Source: CAZKBP01 sp964551015 (GTDB taxonomy: Bacteria > Bacteroidota > Bacteroidia > Cytophagales > Microscillaceae). Taken from it: DNA of 64,000 nucleotides. Where the stretch lies: contig CAZKBP010000018.1 of the NCBI GenBank assembly GCA_964551015.1, forward strand, positions 45,388 to 109,387, written 5' to 3'. A model generated the notes under the pieces. That model made no database searches and was not told where the DNA came from. It saw only the letters and a program-made list of their open reading frames with translations. Below are positions 25,130-34,492 of the stretch, one piece after another. Each line of letters opens with the position of its first letter. Position 1 is the stretch's first letter. Made by a program: the position numbers and the translations under genes.

Positions 25130-25774
25130 TTAATCTTCAAGAGCTACCTCAGCCGCTACTAATAAGAGCTTTGCACTCAATCGCTCTTTGTAGTTGGGGT
25201 TGATGTACTCAAATTTTATTTTACCACTCTTGTCCAGGATCATCACCGTGGGTACGGGCATGAGCGGATCTCCCTGAGCGGATCGGTATAAATCGATGTT
25301 ATATTTCTTGTATTTCTCTACGGTGGCTTCATCCAATTTGAAAGCAATGCCTAGGGATTGCGCAGTATTCAACTGATTATCAGAGAGAAGCGTATAGCTT
25401 AATTCATTTTTTTCTACAGTCTTTCCGAGCTTCTCAGGACTGTCGGGGCTGATGGCGATGATTTGATAGCCCATTTCTTTGAGTTCAGGCTCTATCTCTT
25501 GCATACCACTCAACTGACGGTTGCAATAAGGACACCAACCACCTCGGTAAAAAATCAACACGGTCGGCTTGGCTTGCCATTGCTCTTGTAACTTGACCGA
25601 CTCCCCTTCCAGTGAAGTCAGACTTAAATCTGTGGGGAGCGACTCACCTACTAGTAAGGGGCTAATGTCTTCGGGGCGTTCGGGAACTTTCTCCGAGAGA
25701 ACCGTGAAGCTCAGCAGTAGACCCAAGCCCGAGAGAATTGCTAGGAATAAGAGAATATTATTTTTCATAAACAT
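25130..25774 (-). CDS. Exported peroxiredoxin-like (AhpC/TSA, thioredoxin-fold) protein
   Basis: 214 residues. A hydrophobic N-terminus (about residues 5-25) acts as a signal peptide or membrane anchor; Met3 is an equally good start. The thioredoxin fold has the redox pair Cys81-P-Y-Cys84 in FYRGGWCPYCNRQL, the arrangement of AhpC/TSA-like proteins of the peroxiredoxin-like family rather than the single-Cys PxxxTxxC motif. Later segments IIAISPDSPEKLGK and VPTVMILDKSGKI match the family. The protein probably reduces peroxides or disulfides in the periplasm. It is convergent with marC and divergent from the TPR regulator. Confidence 0.87.
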   Translation of the reverse strand: MFMKNNILLFLAILSGLGLLLSFTVLSEKVPERPEDISPLLVGESLPTDLSLTSLEGESVKLQEQWQAKPTVLIFYRGGWCPYCNRQLSGMQEIEPELKEMGYQIIAISPDSPEKLGKTVEKNELSYTLLSDNQLNTAQSLGIAFKLDEATVEKYKKYNIDLYRSAQGDPLMPVPTVMILDKSGKIKFEYINPNYKERLSAKLLLVAAEVALED

Positions 25775-25970
25775 TACAAAGTTGTTAAAAGTGAGTGAGA
25801 ATAAATGTCAAGCAGGTGACATCCTGCCTAAAATTTGGCTTATCAGATTAATCAATAAGATTTTATCGAGAATGTATAAGGAATTCGTGAATCTACCTTG
25901 GTTTATTCTAAAATTTAACAATTCTATAACTTAATCTTTCCGCGAATTAAAAAACTTATCATCATCTTCG

Positions 25971-27728
25971 ATGAGAACGAAACCAGTGATCGTGAATAAT
26001 TTTGTGAGCATATTCGCCGTTTTTTTTCTCTTGCTTCCTTTTTCGCTATCCGCACAAACCAAAAAAGCAAATCTGGTAACTGATAGCCTAGAAAACCTAT
26101 TGACCAACATACCAGACGGCAAGGAACGCGTGCGCCTACTGAATCGAGAAGCAGGTAAATATTTGGCTTCTCAACCCGAAAAATCTTTCCATTACGCCAA
26201 GCGGGCTCTCAAAATCTCGGAAAGCCTCGATGACCCTCAGGGAAAAGCTGATGGCTACCAATACCTTGGGCAGATTTTCTACCATCAGGGAGCTTTTACC
26301 CAAGCTATTCAATATTTTCAGAAAGCACTTTCACAATATGAACAACTAGCTGACAGCGAGAGTCAAGCGGATACCTACATCCATTTGGGGCTGGTCTATC
26401 ATTATTCTCGTCAATTGGACATTGCTTTGCAGAATTACGAAAAAGCTTTAGCCATCTACGAAGAGACTAATCTGCCGCAGGGTAAAGCCAATACTTTGGG
26501 CTACATCGGGCACGTTTACGAAAAAAAGAGTGATTACCAACAGGCTTTACGCTACCAGCAGCAAGCTCTAGAAATCTACAGAGAACGCTCAGACTCGGCA
26601 GGCATGGCGCGTATCTTGGATAATATCGGGAGCATCTACGAGGATCAGGAAGATTTTGAAGAGGCGCATCAGTACTTCATGCAAGCCCTTCGCTACAACC
26701 AAGCACAGAATCAACTCTTAGACGCCATCGTGAATCTCAACAATATTGGCGATACTTATCGCAAACGGGGGGATTACGAGCAAGCCCTCAAGTACACCCG
26801 ACAGAGCTATCAATTAGCGCAAAAACTCAAAGAGAAGTATCAAATTCGGAGTGCGCTTCGGGATTTTTCTAAAATCTACGCGGCCATGGGCGATTTTGAA
26901 AAAGCACATCAGTATTTGGAAGAATCTTATAACCTCTACCAAGAAATTTACAGCGATGAAAGTGCCCAGCAGATTGCCCGAATGCAAACCCTCTACGAAA
27001 CTCAGGAAAAAGATAAGGAAATTGCCCTCCTAGAAAGAGATCAGCAACTGGCTCATTTACAGCGTTATGCCATACTAATTATGGCACTCTTGGGCTTAAT
27101 TCTTGGCTCAGTTATCATTAGCCGCCAAAGATTGAAGATTCGTAAAAACCGAAAAATCATCGAGCAAAATCAGCGCATCTACGAAACCCAACACGAACTA
27201 ACCCAAGCCGAGCTACAAAATGCCCAACTCAACCAACAAAAGCTCCAGACCGAACTGGAAAACAAACAGCTACGAGAAAAAAATCTCCAAGCAGAACTCG
27301 AGGCCCGTAACAAAGAACTGACCTCCCGCGCCCTGAATCTGATTCAGAAAAATGAAATTCTATCCGAACTCAAAGACAAGCTCCACCAAATTCTCAGACA
27401 TAAAGATACCGATCAAAGTCGGGAGATCGGGCAATTGGTCAATTTGATCGATTACAGCTTTCACTTGGATCAAGATTGGGAAGACTTCAAAACGGTGTTT
27501 GAGCAGGTGCATAAGGATTTTTTCCATCATTTACAGCAGCAATTCCCAGACCTTACGGCTGGCGAACTCCGCCTCTGTGCTTTGCTTCGCCTCAACCTCA
27601 ATTCTAAGGATATTGCTACCATCTTGGGCATTTCTCAGGATAGCTTGCGCGTAACGCGCTACCGCTTACGCAAAAAACTCGACTTGCCCAAAGGGACGAA
27701 CTTGGTAAACTTTATCATGAGCGTGTGA
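25971..27728 (+). CDS. Membrane-tethered TPR protein with C-terminal LuxR-like DNA-binding domain
   Basis: 585 residues. Order: signal peptide (cleavage after LSLSA), six to seven TPR repeats (about 75-330), one membrane helix (about 365-383, AILIMALLGLILGSVII), a long coiled coil (about 385-470), and a helix-turn-helix at the end (LTAGELRLCALLRLNLNSKD, then GISQDSLRVTRYRLRKKL). The DNA-binding region ends at the C-terminus, so the topology puts TPRs in the periplasm and the HTH in the cytoplasm. This architecture is known in Bacteroidota but mostly uncharacterised; it would let a periplasmic signal act on transcription without a phosphorelay. It is monocistronic. Confidence 0.87.
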   Translation: MRTKPVIVNNFVSIFAVFFLLLPFSLSAQTKKANLVTDSLENLLTNIPDGKERVRLLNREAGKYLASQPEKSFHYAKRALKISESLDDPQGKADGYQYLGQIFYHQGAFTQAIQYFQKALSQYEQLADSESQADTYIHLGLVYHYSRQLDIALQNYEKALAIYEETNLPQGKANTLGYIGHVYEKKSDYQQALRYQQQALEIYRERSDSAGMARILDNIGSIYEDQEDFEEAHQYFMQALRYNQAQNQLLDAIVNLNNIGDTYRKRGDYEQALKYTRQSYQLAQKLKEKYQIRSALRDFSKIYAAMGDFEKAHQYLEESYNLYQEIYSDESAQQIARMQTLYETQEKDKEIALLERDQQLAHLQRYAILIMALLGLILGSVIISRQRLKIRKNRKIIEQNQRIYETQHELTQAELQNAQLNQQKLQTELENKQLREKNLQAELEARNKELTSRALNLIQKNEILSELKDKLHQILRHKDTDQSREIGQLVNLIDYSFHLDQDWEDFKTVFEQVHKDFFHHLQQQFPDLTAGELRLCALLRLNLNSKDIATILGISQDSLRVTRYRLRKKLDLPKGTNLVNFIMSV

Positions 27729-27790
27729 ACCTTATCTATTCTATTGGCAAAAAATTCATTTAATTAGAGAGTGTTTCTCATTAAATTTAA

Positions 27791-27798
27791 TATTTTTG
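27791..27798 (+). promoter_or_regulatory. Possible -7 promoter element of the PAS kinase gene
   Basis: TATTTTTG matches TAnnTTTG, 88 bp before the start codon. No TTTG stands at the expected distance upstream, so only half of the promoter is supported. Confidence 0.35.
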
Positions 27799-27885
27799 TA
27801 TAAATGGAAGGTTCTGAAAACAATCCACAAGCAACCTTCTAGCCAACTAATCAGCCCGAACCATTCTTTATTCAACACTTAAATT

Positions 27886-30054
27886 ATGTCCGAGAAAAAC
27901 CATCTTTGGAGTGCGGTTGTGTATCATCTGGATCAGGCCGTCTGTGTGCTAGATCAGGAAGGAATTATCACTTTGGTCAACCCTTCTTTCTTGGCTCTAT
28001 TTGGGGTAAAAGCTTCTGCTTGTCAGGGAATTCCTTACAGAGACTTCTTAACTGACCAAGGTCTTGATGGCACCACACTCGCACAACTCGTTACGGATGA
28101 AGTCAATCAAGCCTACGATTTCCAGTCTTCATCTCGCAAGTATATGCGGACTTATTCCGTTACTTCACAAGAATATGCTGAGATCAGCCACATTATTTAT
28201 ATAGAAGAGATTGATGCCGATGCTTATCATTCTCAAAAATTATCCCTGCCTATCGTGTCTAGCATTCAAGATAGCATCATTGTTACCAATCTAGCGGGCA
28301 CCATCACTTACTGGAACGAAGCCGCTAGCCAAATTTTTGGTCGTTCTTCCCAAGAAATGCTAGGGAAACCCATCCAAGAGTTCAATCCTGATTTTAATCC
28401 CAAAGATTTTCTGGCCAAAGTACAAGAAAACAGTGATTATTATGAGCGGTACGATTGGTTTTTTAGACGCCTGGATGCAAGGGAGGTTTGGGTAGATGTC
28501 AGGATTAGCCCACTCTATGATCAGTTTTCTGAAAAACTCGGTGGCATTTTAGGCGTTTCCAAAGACATTACCGACAAAAAGCGGCAAACTATCGAGCTTA
28601 ATCGCAGTCAGCAAAGGCTTTCTTCTATCGTCAATTCACAAAGTAATTATCTGGTTCGTACCGATTTAGAGGGTAACTTTACCTACGCCAATACTACTTT
28701 TTTGAAAAAGTTTGGCTATGGCCCCGAAATTATGGGTCAGTCTTTTATCCATACCGTTCATCCTGATGACATTGACTACTGTAATCAAATCGCCTTTCGG
28801 TGTATCCAAGAACCTGGGGTACCTTTTCCGATCAAAATCCGCAAACCCAAGGGAGCATATGATTATTACGAGACTTACTGGGAGTTTCTGGGAGTAGGAG
28901 AGCAAACTCTGGAAGTAAGCGAAATACAGGCCGTAGGCTATGACATTACCGAACGAAAAGACCACGAAGAAGCCCTCCGCAAATACACCGATAGGCTGCA
29001 ACTAGCCGTCGAGACCGCCCGTATCGGGATTTGGGAGCTAGATCTCAGAATTCAGGTACTGGATTGGAACGACCAGTTACTGGAAATATACGGAATTACT
29101 CGTGAGGCCTTTGAGCAAGACTATGGATATTGGAAAAGTCTGGTGCACCCCGAAGACGCTCCCGGAGCCGAAGCAGAAATAGGCAAAGTCATGGAGGGCA
29201 AGGAAGTTTTTGATGTAGAATTTCGAGTCATCCGCCCAAGCGGGGAAACTCGTTTTATCAATGCTTCAGCACGCCCTGTTTACGATAAAGAGGGGAAATT
29301 GGTAAGAATGGTTGGTATAAATTTGGATATTACCCGTCTCAAAAAGTACGCTGAGGAATTAAAGGCGAAGAACCAAGAACTCTCGAAGGCCAATGCCGAA
29401 TTGGATAAATTCGTCTATCACACTTCGCACAATCTGAGAGCCCCCCTCGCTAATATTATGGGTCTGATCGAGATTATGTTCCAAGAAGATTCCGCCAGCG
29501 AAAGGGCAAATTACTTAGAACTCACCCGCAAGTGTGTCCAGAATTTAGACGAAACCATCGGAGATATTATTGATTATTCTCGCAATGCTCGCCTCGGTAT
29601 TCACAAGGTGTCGATTCAACTAATTGATTTGATCCACGAAGTAGTAAACGGGCTGATCTACATGCATCAAGCTAAAAATATAGAACTCAAGCTCTTGGTA
29701 CCCGAAGAAATGCTGGTGCTTACTGATCCCACTCGCCTGAAGATTATACTGGCTAATCTGCTCTCTAATGCCATCAAATACATGCATCCACAACGCCCCA
29801 ATCCTTGGGTTTTAGTAGAAGCCAAAGGGCAGGATCGTTTTTTTTATATCAAAGTTCAAGACAATGGCATTGGAATCCCTGAGAATTACGCGGAAAGAGT
29901 ATTTGAAATGTTTTTTCGGGCTTCCAACCAAGATGTTGGCTCAGGCTTAGGGCTTTACATTGTCAAAGAAACCATACAACAGCTGGAAGGAAAATTATCT
30001 TTAAGCTCACAGCCTGAGGTAGGTACTACTTTTGAGCTGACCTTTCCGCAATGA
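27886..30054 (+). CDS. Cytoplasmic multi-PAS sensor histidine kinase
   Basis: 722 residues without signal peptide or membrane helix. Four PAS domains are arranged in series (about 5-110, 117-230, 237-360, 370-485), the later ones with PAC ends (GGILGVSKDITDKK, AVGYDITERK, MVGINLDITRLKK). A short coiled coil follows, then the phosphoacceptor His in VYHTSHNLRAPLANIMG and an ATPase domain with the N box LLSNAIKY, DNGIGIPE and GSGLGLYIVK. It lacks a receiver domain and has no response regulator beside it, so its partner is elsewhere. PAS domains may bind haem, flavin or small ligands; the sensed signal cannot be told. Confidence 0.93.
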   Translation: MSEKNHLWSAVVYHLDQAVCVLDQEGIITLVNPSFLALFGVKASACQGIPYRDFLTDQGLDGTTLAQLVTDEVNQAYDFQSSSRKYMRTYSVTSQEYAEISHIIYIEEIDADAYHSQKLSLPIVSSIQDSIIVTNLAGTITYWNEAASQIFGRSSQEMLGKPIQEFNPDFNPKDFLAKVQENSDYYERYDWFFRRLDAREVWVDVRISPLYDQFSEKLGGILGVSKDITDKKRQTIELNRSQQRLSSIVNSQSNYLVRTDLEGNFTYANTTFLKKFGYGPEIMGQSFIHTVHPDDIDYCNQIAFRCIQEPGVPFPIKIRKPKGAYDYYETYWEFLGVGEQTLEVSEIQAVGYDITERKDHEEALRKYTDRLQLAVETARIGIWELDLRIQVLDWNDQLLEIYGITREAFEQDYGYWKSLVHPEDAPGAEAEIGKVMEGKEVFDVEFRVIRPSGETRFINASARPVYDKEGKLVRMVGINLDITRLKKYAEELKAKNQELSKANAELDKFVYHTSHNLRAPLANIMGLIEIMFQEDSASERANYLELTRKCVQNLDETIGDIIDYSRNARLGIHKVSIQLIDLIHEVVNGLIYMHQAKNIELKLLVPEEMLVLTDPTRLKIILANLLSNAIKYMHPQRPNPWVLVEAKGQDRFFYIKVQDNGIGIPENYAERVFEMFFRASNQDVGSGLGLYIVKETIQQLEGKLSLSSQPEVGTTFELTFPQ

Positions 30055-30098
30055 CTTTCTACTCGGGCAAAAGCCTATTCCCTACTACCACGGAACGA

Positions 30099-30956
30099 TT
30101 AAACCAACCTATTTTTTTGAGTTCGAGCTTGGTGATAATCCCTAAATAATTGCATCAGCTTTTGGGTACGCTGGCCTACTTTGCCTTGATGGATGCGTTG
30201 CTCATCTATCTGTACGATGGGCATAATCTCGGCCATGGTTCCCGTTTTGAAGGCTTCCTCGGCTTGACTTAGTTCTTCCGTGGTAATGTCCCTTGCTTCT
30301 ACTTCAAAGTGTGCTTGGGCTAAATCCAAAACAATCTGTCGGGTAATGCCCGGGAGCGCACCCGTTTGGGGGCTTAGGAGCTTTTCACCAAGAAAAACAA
30401 AAAAATTACTGCGGCTACATTCACTCACCAGTCCATCCCGATGATAAAGCACATCCTGAGCTTGGGCTTTCTTCATTTTGTCTCTGGCCAAATAGAGCGC
30501 GAGGTAATTGGTCGTCTTGATTTGGGGAAATTCGCGCTGATATTCATAAGTGATCACTTTGACCCCTTCTTGGTAATATTTTTCAGGAATGGGATTAAGC
30601 GTCTCCGTGGTGATAAAAAAATTAGGATGCCCCTCGTAGCTTGATCCATTCTCACTAAATCCTCCCGTGAGCACCATCCTGAAGCCCACTTCTGGCTTGG
30701 GTTCATCTCGCAAGAAAAGCAACTCATCAACGATGCTATTGGCTTGTTCGACACTGATTAACAAATCCAAATCTAGAAAATGAGCCGAATTTTTTAGTCT
30801 TTGCCAATGGGCTTCTAGCTCAAAGGGAACAGATTGATAAGTCCTCAAAAAATCAAAAACACCGAAGCCACGGAGCAAGCCTAATTCATTGAGGTGGATT
30901 TGTGTTTCTGCAAAGGGAAGGATTTGCCCATTAAAATAGCAGTAATTTGCGTGCAT
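30099..30956 (-). CDS. Class IV PLP-dependent aminotransferase
   Basis: 285 residues, the normal length of the fold-type IV family (branched-chain aminotransferase, D-amino-acid aminotransferase, aminodeoxychorismate lyase). The PLP-binding Lys is Lys147 in PQIKTTNYLALYLARDK, followed by the family segment VSECSRSNFFVF and the phosphate-binding ALPGITRQIVL. The form of the N-terminal segment (NELGLLRGFGVFDFLRTY) leans to the D-amino-acid aminotransferase or PabC side rather than IlvE. Without the active-site fine detail the substrate remains open. It is encoded on the minus strand, convergent with the PAS kinase and 32 bp after the M28 peptidase gene, so a shared transcript is likely. Confidence 0.9.
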   Translation of the reverse strand: MHANYCYFNGQILPFAETQIHLNELGLLRGFGVFDFLRTYQSVPFELEAHWQRLKNSAHFLDLDLLISVEQANSIVDELLFLRDEPKPEVGFRMVLTGGFSENGSSYEGHPNFFITTETLNPIPEKYYQEGVKVITYEYQREFPQIKTTNYLALYLARDKMKKAQAQDVLYHRDGLVSECSRSNFFVFLGEKLLSPQTGALPGITRQIVLDLAQAHFEVEARDITTEELSQAEEAFKTGTMAEIMPIVQIDEQRIHQGKVGQRTQKLMQLFRDYHQARTQKNRLV

Positions 30957-30988
30957 GAAAGTGGTCTAGTTTTGATTTGGAGGCTAAT

Positions 30989-31888
30989 CTATTCAAAATT
31001 CACCAAAGCCCAATAAACACCTTTCACCACTTCGGTCATTCGGTCAAAATCGAGCGTATCTATCGTATCACTGGTTTGGTGATAGTGAGGGTTTCGGAAG
31101 AAAGAAGTATCGTTGATCATCACTGCGGGGTAACCCATAGCCCAGTAACTCCGATGGTCAGAAAAATCTATGCCTGTCATCCCCACGGGTGCCGTTACAG
31201 AATACACAGGAATATCCCCAGCCTCTAACATATATTTGCGCATATGCTCAGTGAGTTTTCCCTGTGCCATATTACCGATTACCCCTATAAAATTACCCAC
31301 ACTTGGATACAAAGCTTTCATCACACTTACAGGATATTTTTGTGAATCAGGTTCATCGCTATAATAACCGATCATTTCCAAGCAAATCATGGCTTTTAGC
31401 TGTACTCCTTCTTCTTTGAGCGAACGCGCGTGTACCATACTTCCCATATATTCACTTCCAAAAAAGGGCGGTTCTTCCAAAGAAAAGGCTACCAAGTCTA
31501 CTTGATAAGGCAAATCTGGTTTCAATGCGTGGAGCAGACGGCCTATCTCTAATAAACCGGCCACCGCACTTGCATTATCATCTGCCCCGGGCTGTTCACC
31601 ACATACATCGTAATGTGCTCCTACCACCACACGAGGCCCTGCGTGGGGACGATAGGTAGCGATGATATTTTGATATTCGCTTCCCTCTGCTTCATATTTC
31701 TGTCTTTCTAATCGAAAATCCAGTGTGCCTAGTTCAGCGACGATGTAATCAATCGTTTTCTGAAGCGAGGCCAAATTTTGATAATTCCGAGGAGGCTTGA
31801 TAGCGGTTAAAAACTCAACATCCTGATAGAGTCGCTTCTTTTGGGCAGGAATTTCGGGTTGCTTGGAAGATGTTTTTTTCTTGGACAC
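30989..31888 (-). CDS. M28-family zinc aminopeptidase, apparently cytoplasmic
   Basis: 299 residues. The two-zinc peptidase M28 ligands are all visible: His and Asp in GAHYDVCGEQPGADDNAS, Glu-Glu in FSLEEPPFFGSEY, Asp or Glu in MICLEMIGYYSD, Asp in FSDHRSYW, and the last His in HYHQTSDT. There is no signal peptide; a basic Lys-rich N-terminus precedes the fold, so the protein may be cytoplasmic, unlike most secreted M28 enzymes. It would remove N-terminal residues or act on a related amide. It lies between nuoD (104 bp) and the class IV aminotransferase, all on the minus strand. Confidence 0.9.
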   Translation of the reverse strand: MSKKKTSSKQPEIPAQKKRLYQDVEFLTAIKPPRNYQNLASLQKTIDYIVAELGTLDFRLERQKYEAEGSEYQNIIATYRPHAGPRVVVGAHYDVCGEQPGADDNASAVAGLLEIGRLLHALKPDLPYQVDLVAFSLEEPPFFGSEYMGSMVHARSLKEEGVQLKAMICLEMIGYYSDEPDSQKYPVSVMKALYPSVGNFIGVIGNMAQGKLTEHMRKYMLEAGDIPVYSVTAPVGMTGIDFSDHRSYWAMGYPAVMINDTSFFRNPHYHQTSDTIDTLDFDRMTEVVKGVYWALVNFE

Positions 31889-31991
31889 AGCATTCTAAAT
31901 TTTCGAGAGTGTAATAAAACCTTTGTACCTTCGTGGCTCTATGCTCAAAAGAGCAACCTTTGTCAGATACCTGATTTCATAATTGATCATT

Positions 31992-33254
31992 TTACCGATC
32001 CACCTCACCTAGTACCAAATCAATGGAGCCGACAATGGCTACCAAATCAGCAATCATGCTTCCTCGCACGATTTCAGGCAAAATAGAAAGATTCACAAAA
32101 CAACAAGAACGCGCTTTGCAACGAAAAGGAATGTCGCTTTTGCCGTCTGCTCGGAAGAAGAAACCTAGCTCGCCTTTTGGATTTTCGGCTCGCACATAAA
32201 AATCCATGGCTTTGGGGCGAATTTTCTTGGGCAACAAAGCCTGCGGATCAAAGTCGCGGGTGCGCCGGTGGTCAGTGGTCAAACGCTTCACGCATTGCTC
32301 AATAATCTTGACCGACTCGAAGCATTCCTGCAATCTCACCCAAGTACGATCCCAGCAATCACCCAAGGTTCCCATCTCGCCTTGGCCGATCGGAATCTCA
32401 AAATCCAGCTCAGGATACACCGAATAACCGTCTACCCTTCGGAGGTCATACTTCAAGCCCGAAGCCCGAAGCATGGGCCCCGATATGCCGTAGTTGATAG
32501 CCAGATCACGATCCAGCACTCCCACGTTGGCGGTTCGCTGAATAAAAATTTTATTCTCAATCAATAAATCTTGACTTTCTTTCAGTTTGGGTTTTAGGTA
32601 ATCGGCAAACTCCTGACAACGCTCTTCAAAACCCACGGGCAAATCATAAAACAAACCTCCTACCCAAATGTAATTGTAGAGCATTCTGGCTCCACAAATC
32701 CACTCCAGAAGCCGAAGGATATGCTCGCGGTCGCGCATCATCCACAAGAAAGGCGTGAAAGCCCCAATGTCTACCCCGTAGGTTCCCATAGCCACAAAGT
32801 GAGACGCAATCCGGTTGAGCTCGGCCACCAAGACACGGATGTATTCTACGCGAGGCGGAATCTGTTCGCTGATACCCAGCATTTTTTCCACTCCCATCAC
32901 GAAAGCGTGTTCTGAATTCATCGCTGCCAAGTAATCCATACGATCCACATAGGGGAGAATCTGGTTGTAGGGCAAAGCCTCTGCGTGTTTCTCAAAACAA
33001 CGATGCAGGTAGCCCAAATGCGGAACCACGTCCACGACGATTTCTCCATCCGTAATGACCTCCAAGCGCAGCACGCCGTGGGTAGAAGGATGTTGTGGCC
33101 CTAAATTCAGGATCATCTGCTCTGATTTAAGGTCTGCGGGCTGGTACTTATTGGGTTCAGAGTTCAGCAAGTGATTTTCATCGTAGATATACTGAATTTC
33201 TTTCTTATTTTGCCTCTCTTCGGGATTGGGGATAGGGATTGCGTTGGATTCCAT
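31992..33254 (-). CDS. nuoD: NADH-quinone oxidoreductase subunit D
   Basis: 420 residues. This is the 49-kDa-type subunit of respiratory complex I, which helps form the quinone site. The signature LGPQHPSTHGVLR, PHLGYLHRCFEKHAEA, the HFVAMGTYGVDIGAFTPFLW block, GPMLRASGLKYDLR and the C-terminal ending AIVGSIDLVLGEVDR are all present. An N-terminal extension of about 50 residues precedes the conserved core. The gene stands alone: no other nuo gene is adjacent, although nuoD usually sits in a nuoA-N run. The subunit is therefore either the sole copy supplied from a broken-up cluster or a second copy. Confidence 0.96.
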   Translation of the reverse strand: MESNAIPIPNPEERQNKKEIQYIYDENHLLNSEPNKYQPADLKSEQMILNLGPQHPSTHGVLRLEVITDGEIVVDVVPHLGYLHRCFEKHAEALPYNQILPYVDRMDYLAAMNSEHAFVMGVEKMLGISEQIPPRVEYIRVLVAELNRIASHFVAMGTYGVDIGAFTPFLWMMRDREHILRLLEWICGARMLYNYIWVGGLFYDLPVGFEERCQEFADYLKPKLKESQDLLIENKIFIQRTANVGVLDRDLAINYGISGPMLRASGLKYDLRRVDGYSVYPELDFEIPIGQGEMGTLGDCWDRTWVRLQECFESVKIIEQCVKRLTTDHRRTRDFDPQALLPKKIRPKAMDFYVRAENPKGELGFFFRADGKSDIPFRCKARSCCFVNLSILPEIVRGSMIADLVAIVGSIDLVLGEVDR

Positions 33255-33258
33255 AGAC

Positions 33259-33266
33259 CAAAGATA
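33259..33266 (-). promoter_or_regulatory. -7 promoter element directly in front of nuoD
   Basis: On the minus strand TATCTTTG, a full match to TAnnTTTG, stands only 4 bp before the ATG at 33254. If it is used, the transcript would start at or within a few bases of the ATG (leaderless). A weak TTG lies 22 bp upstream. The alternative is a start codon further downstream. Confidence 0.4.
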
Positions 33267-33342
33267 CAGAATATTTCAAAGATTGAGGCAACCCTTTGGG
33301 ACAAGCTCAGGTCTAACCTTTCAAATCTAATCTTTGACTTAC

Positions 33343-33972
33343 ATGAAAAAAATAGCACTAATTTTTCTCATTCTTCTGCTCAGTTGGCCGATGACCACAC
33401 GGGCACAAAAACGCGAAATGCAGACGCTGGTCAATTCCAACGGTTTCACGCATAATGGATTTTTCTTTGCTCCCGTTATCCGAGTCAGTAGTATCAATGA
33501 TGAAGTGGCTTTTTTGCCAGGATTTCGGGGTGCGTGGACGATTAACCGAGCGGTGAGTTTAGGCTTCGAGGGCTACGGTTTGGCTCCTACCATCCAACAA
33601 GATAATATCGTACCTGGGCAAAGTGTAAGGCCCCTGATGGGCTACGGCGGTTTTTTTATCGAGCCCATCATTCAGTCTAATCGTGTGGTGCATTTTACTT
33701 TTCCGGTGATGTTTGGCGCGGGCTGGGTAGGTTACATCGAAGATTGGAGCGATCGAGAATTATTGGATGACCCCACCGACGAACTCATCGATGACGAGAT
33801 CATCTGGGTTATCGAGCCGGGAGCAAATGTGGAAGTAAATATCGCCCGATTTTTCCGAGTGGATGTGGGCGTGGGCTATCGCTTTACGCAAGATGTAAAA
33901 TTGGTCAATACTTCCCCTTCGGGTTTTAGAGGCTTTAATTACTCGCTGGGGCTTAAGTTTGGAAGATTTTAA
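33343..33972 (+). CDS. Small outer-membrane beta-barrel-like protein
   Basis: 209 residues from the ATG at 33343; a TTG 9 bp earlier adds nothing. A signal peptide ends ...TTRAQ. The mature part shows alternating beta-strand pattern with Gly and aromatic residues (GFFFAPVIRVSSI, AVSLGFEGYGL, GYGGFFIEPIIQ, FFRVDVGVGYRF) and closes with a typical strand and final Phe (FNYSLGLKFGRF), as in 8-stranded barrels of the OmpA/OprF-like or PorT class. The function cannot be named. It is monocistronic with a terminator behind it and is divergent from nuoD. Confidence 0.75.
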   Translation: MKKIALIFLILLLSWPMTTRAQKREMQTLVNSNGFTHNGFFFAPVIRVSSINDEVAFLPGFRGAWTINRAVSLGFEGYGLAPTIQQDNIVPGQSVRPLMGYGGFFIEPIIQSNRVVHFTFPVMFGAGWVGYIEDWSDRELLDDPTDELIDDEIIWVIEPGANVEVNIARFFRVDVGVGYRFTQDVKLVNTSPSGFRGFNYSLGLKFGRF

Positions 33973-34026
33973 TCGTTAATTTGTCTAATTTTTCTGTTCA
34001 TAACACCCAATTGAATCTCAACATAG

Positions 34027-34057
34027 AGCAAAGTCGCTGGCTTTGCTTTATTTTTTT
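34027..34057 (+). terminator. Rho-independent terminator after the barrel protein
   Basis: AGCAAAG, loop TCGCTGG, CTTTGCT, then TTATTTTTTT. A 7-bp stem with a clear T-run in the plus direction. Confidence 0.75.
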
Positions 34058-34207
34058 GTAGATGGATTTTGTAGCTAATGAATTAGCTAATAGCCAAAGC
34101 GAGGTTCTAGTCTCTTGCCAGCCATTTGTTTTCCACGTGTATTATTATTGACGATTTATCTTTATCATCAACCCTTGGGCTGTTTGTAAAGCTCTGACAA
34201 GACAACT

Positions 34208-34465
34208 TCACAACCCATAAAGTAGTTCGGGCTTCACGAGCCAATCGTTCTGCGCTGGTTTACTAAAAATCTCAGCTATGATTTGTTCCTGATGAATAAG
34301 GATGTAAGTATGTAGAGAAGGAATGGTTTTGTACTCCTCGAATTTCTCCCCATGATCTACTGCCTCCGTGCCCAGAGAAAGCACTTCCATAATGACCGAA
34401 GGATTGGTGTAAGCTGCTGTACCTTGGTTTCTGGAAAAAATTCCCAAAAGGAATCCACGGCTCAC
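34208..34465 (-). pseudogene. Remnant of a Uma2-family (DUF820) nuclease gene
   Basis: 85 residues, starting GTG. The segment NPSVIMEVLSLGTEAVDHGE, then KFEEYKTIPSLHTYILI, is the well-known middle of Uma2 proteins, which are PD-(D/E)xK-fold nucleases of about 190 residues. The first 90 residues, including the PD motif, are missing: upstream there are only 27 bp to the end of the oligopeptidase gene. The C-terminus also stops early. The remnant keeps the E, D and K that follow but lacks the first catalytic Asp, so it is most likely inactive. Confidence 0.7.
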
Positions 34466-34492
34466 CTCCTTGCGAACCGTGGAAAATACTTT

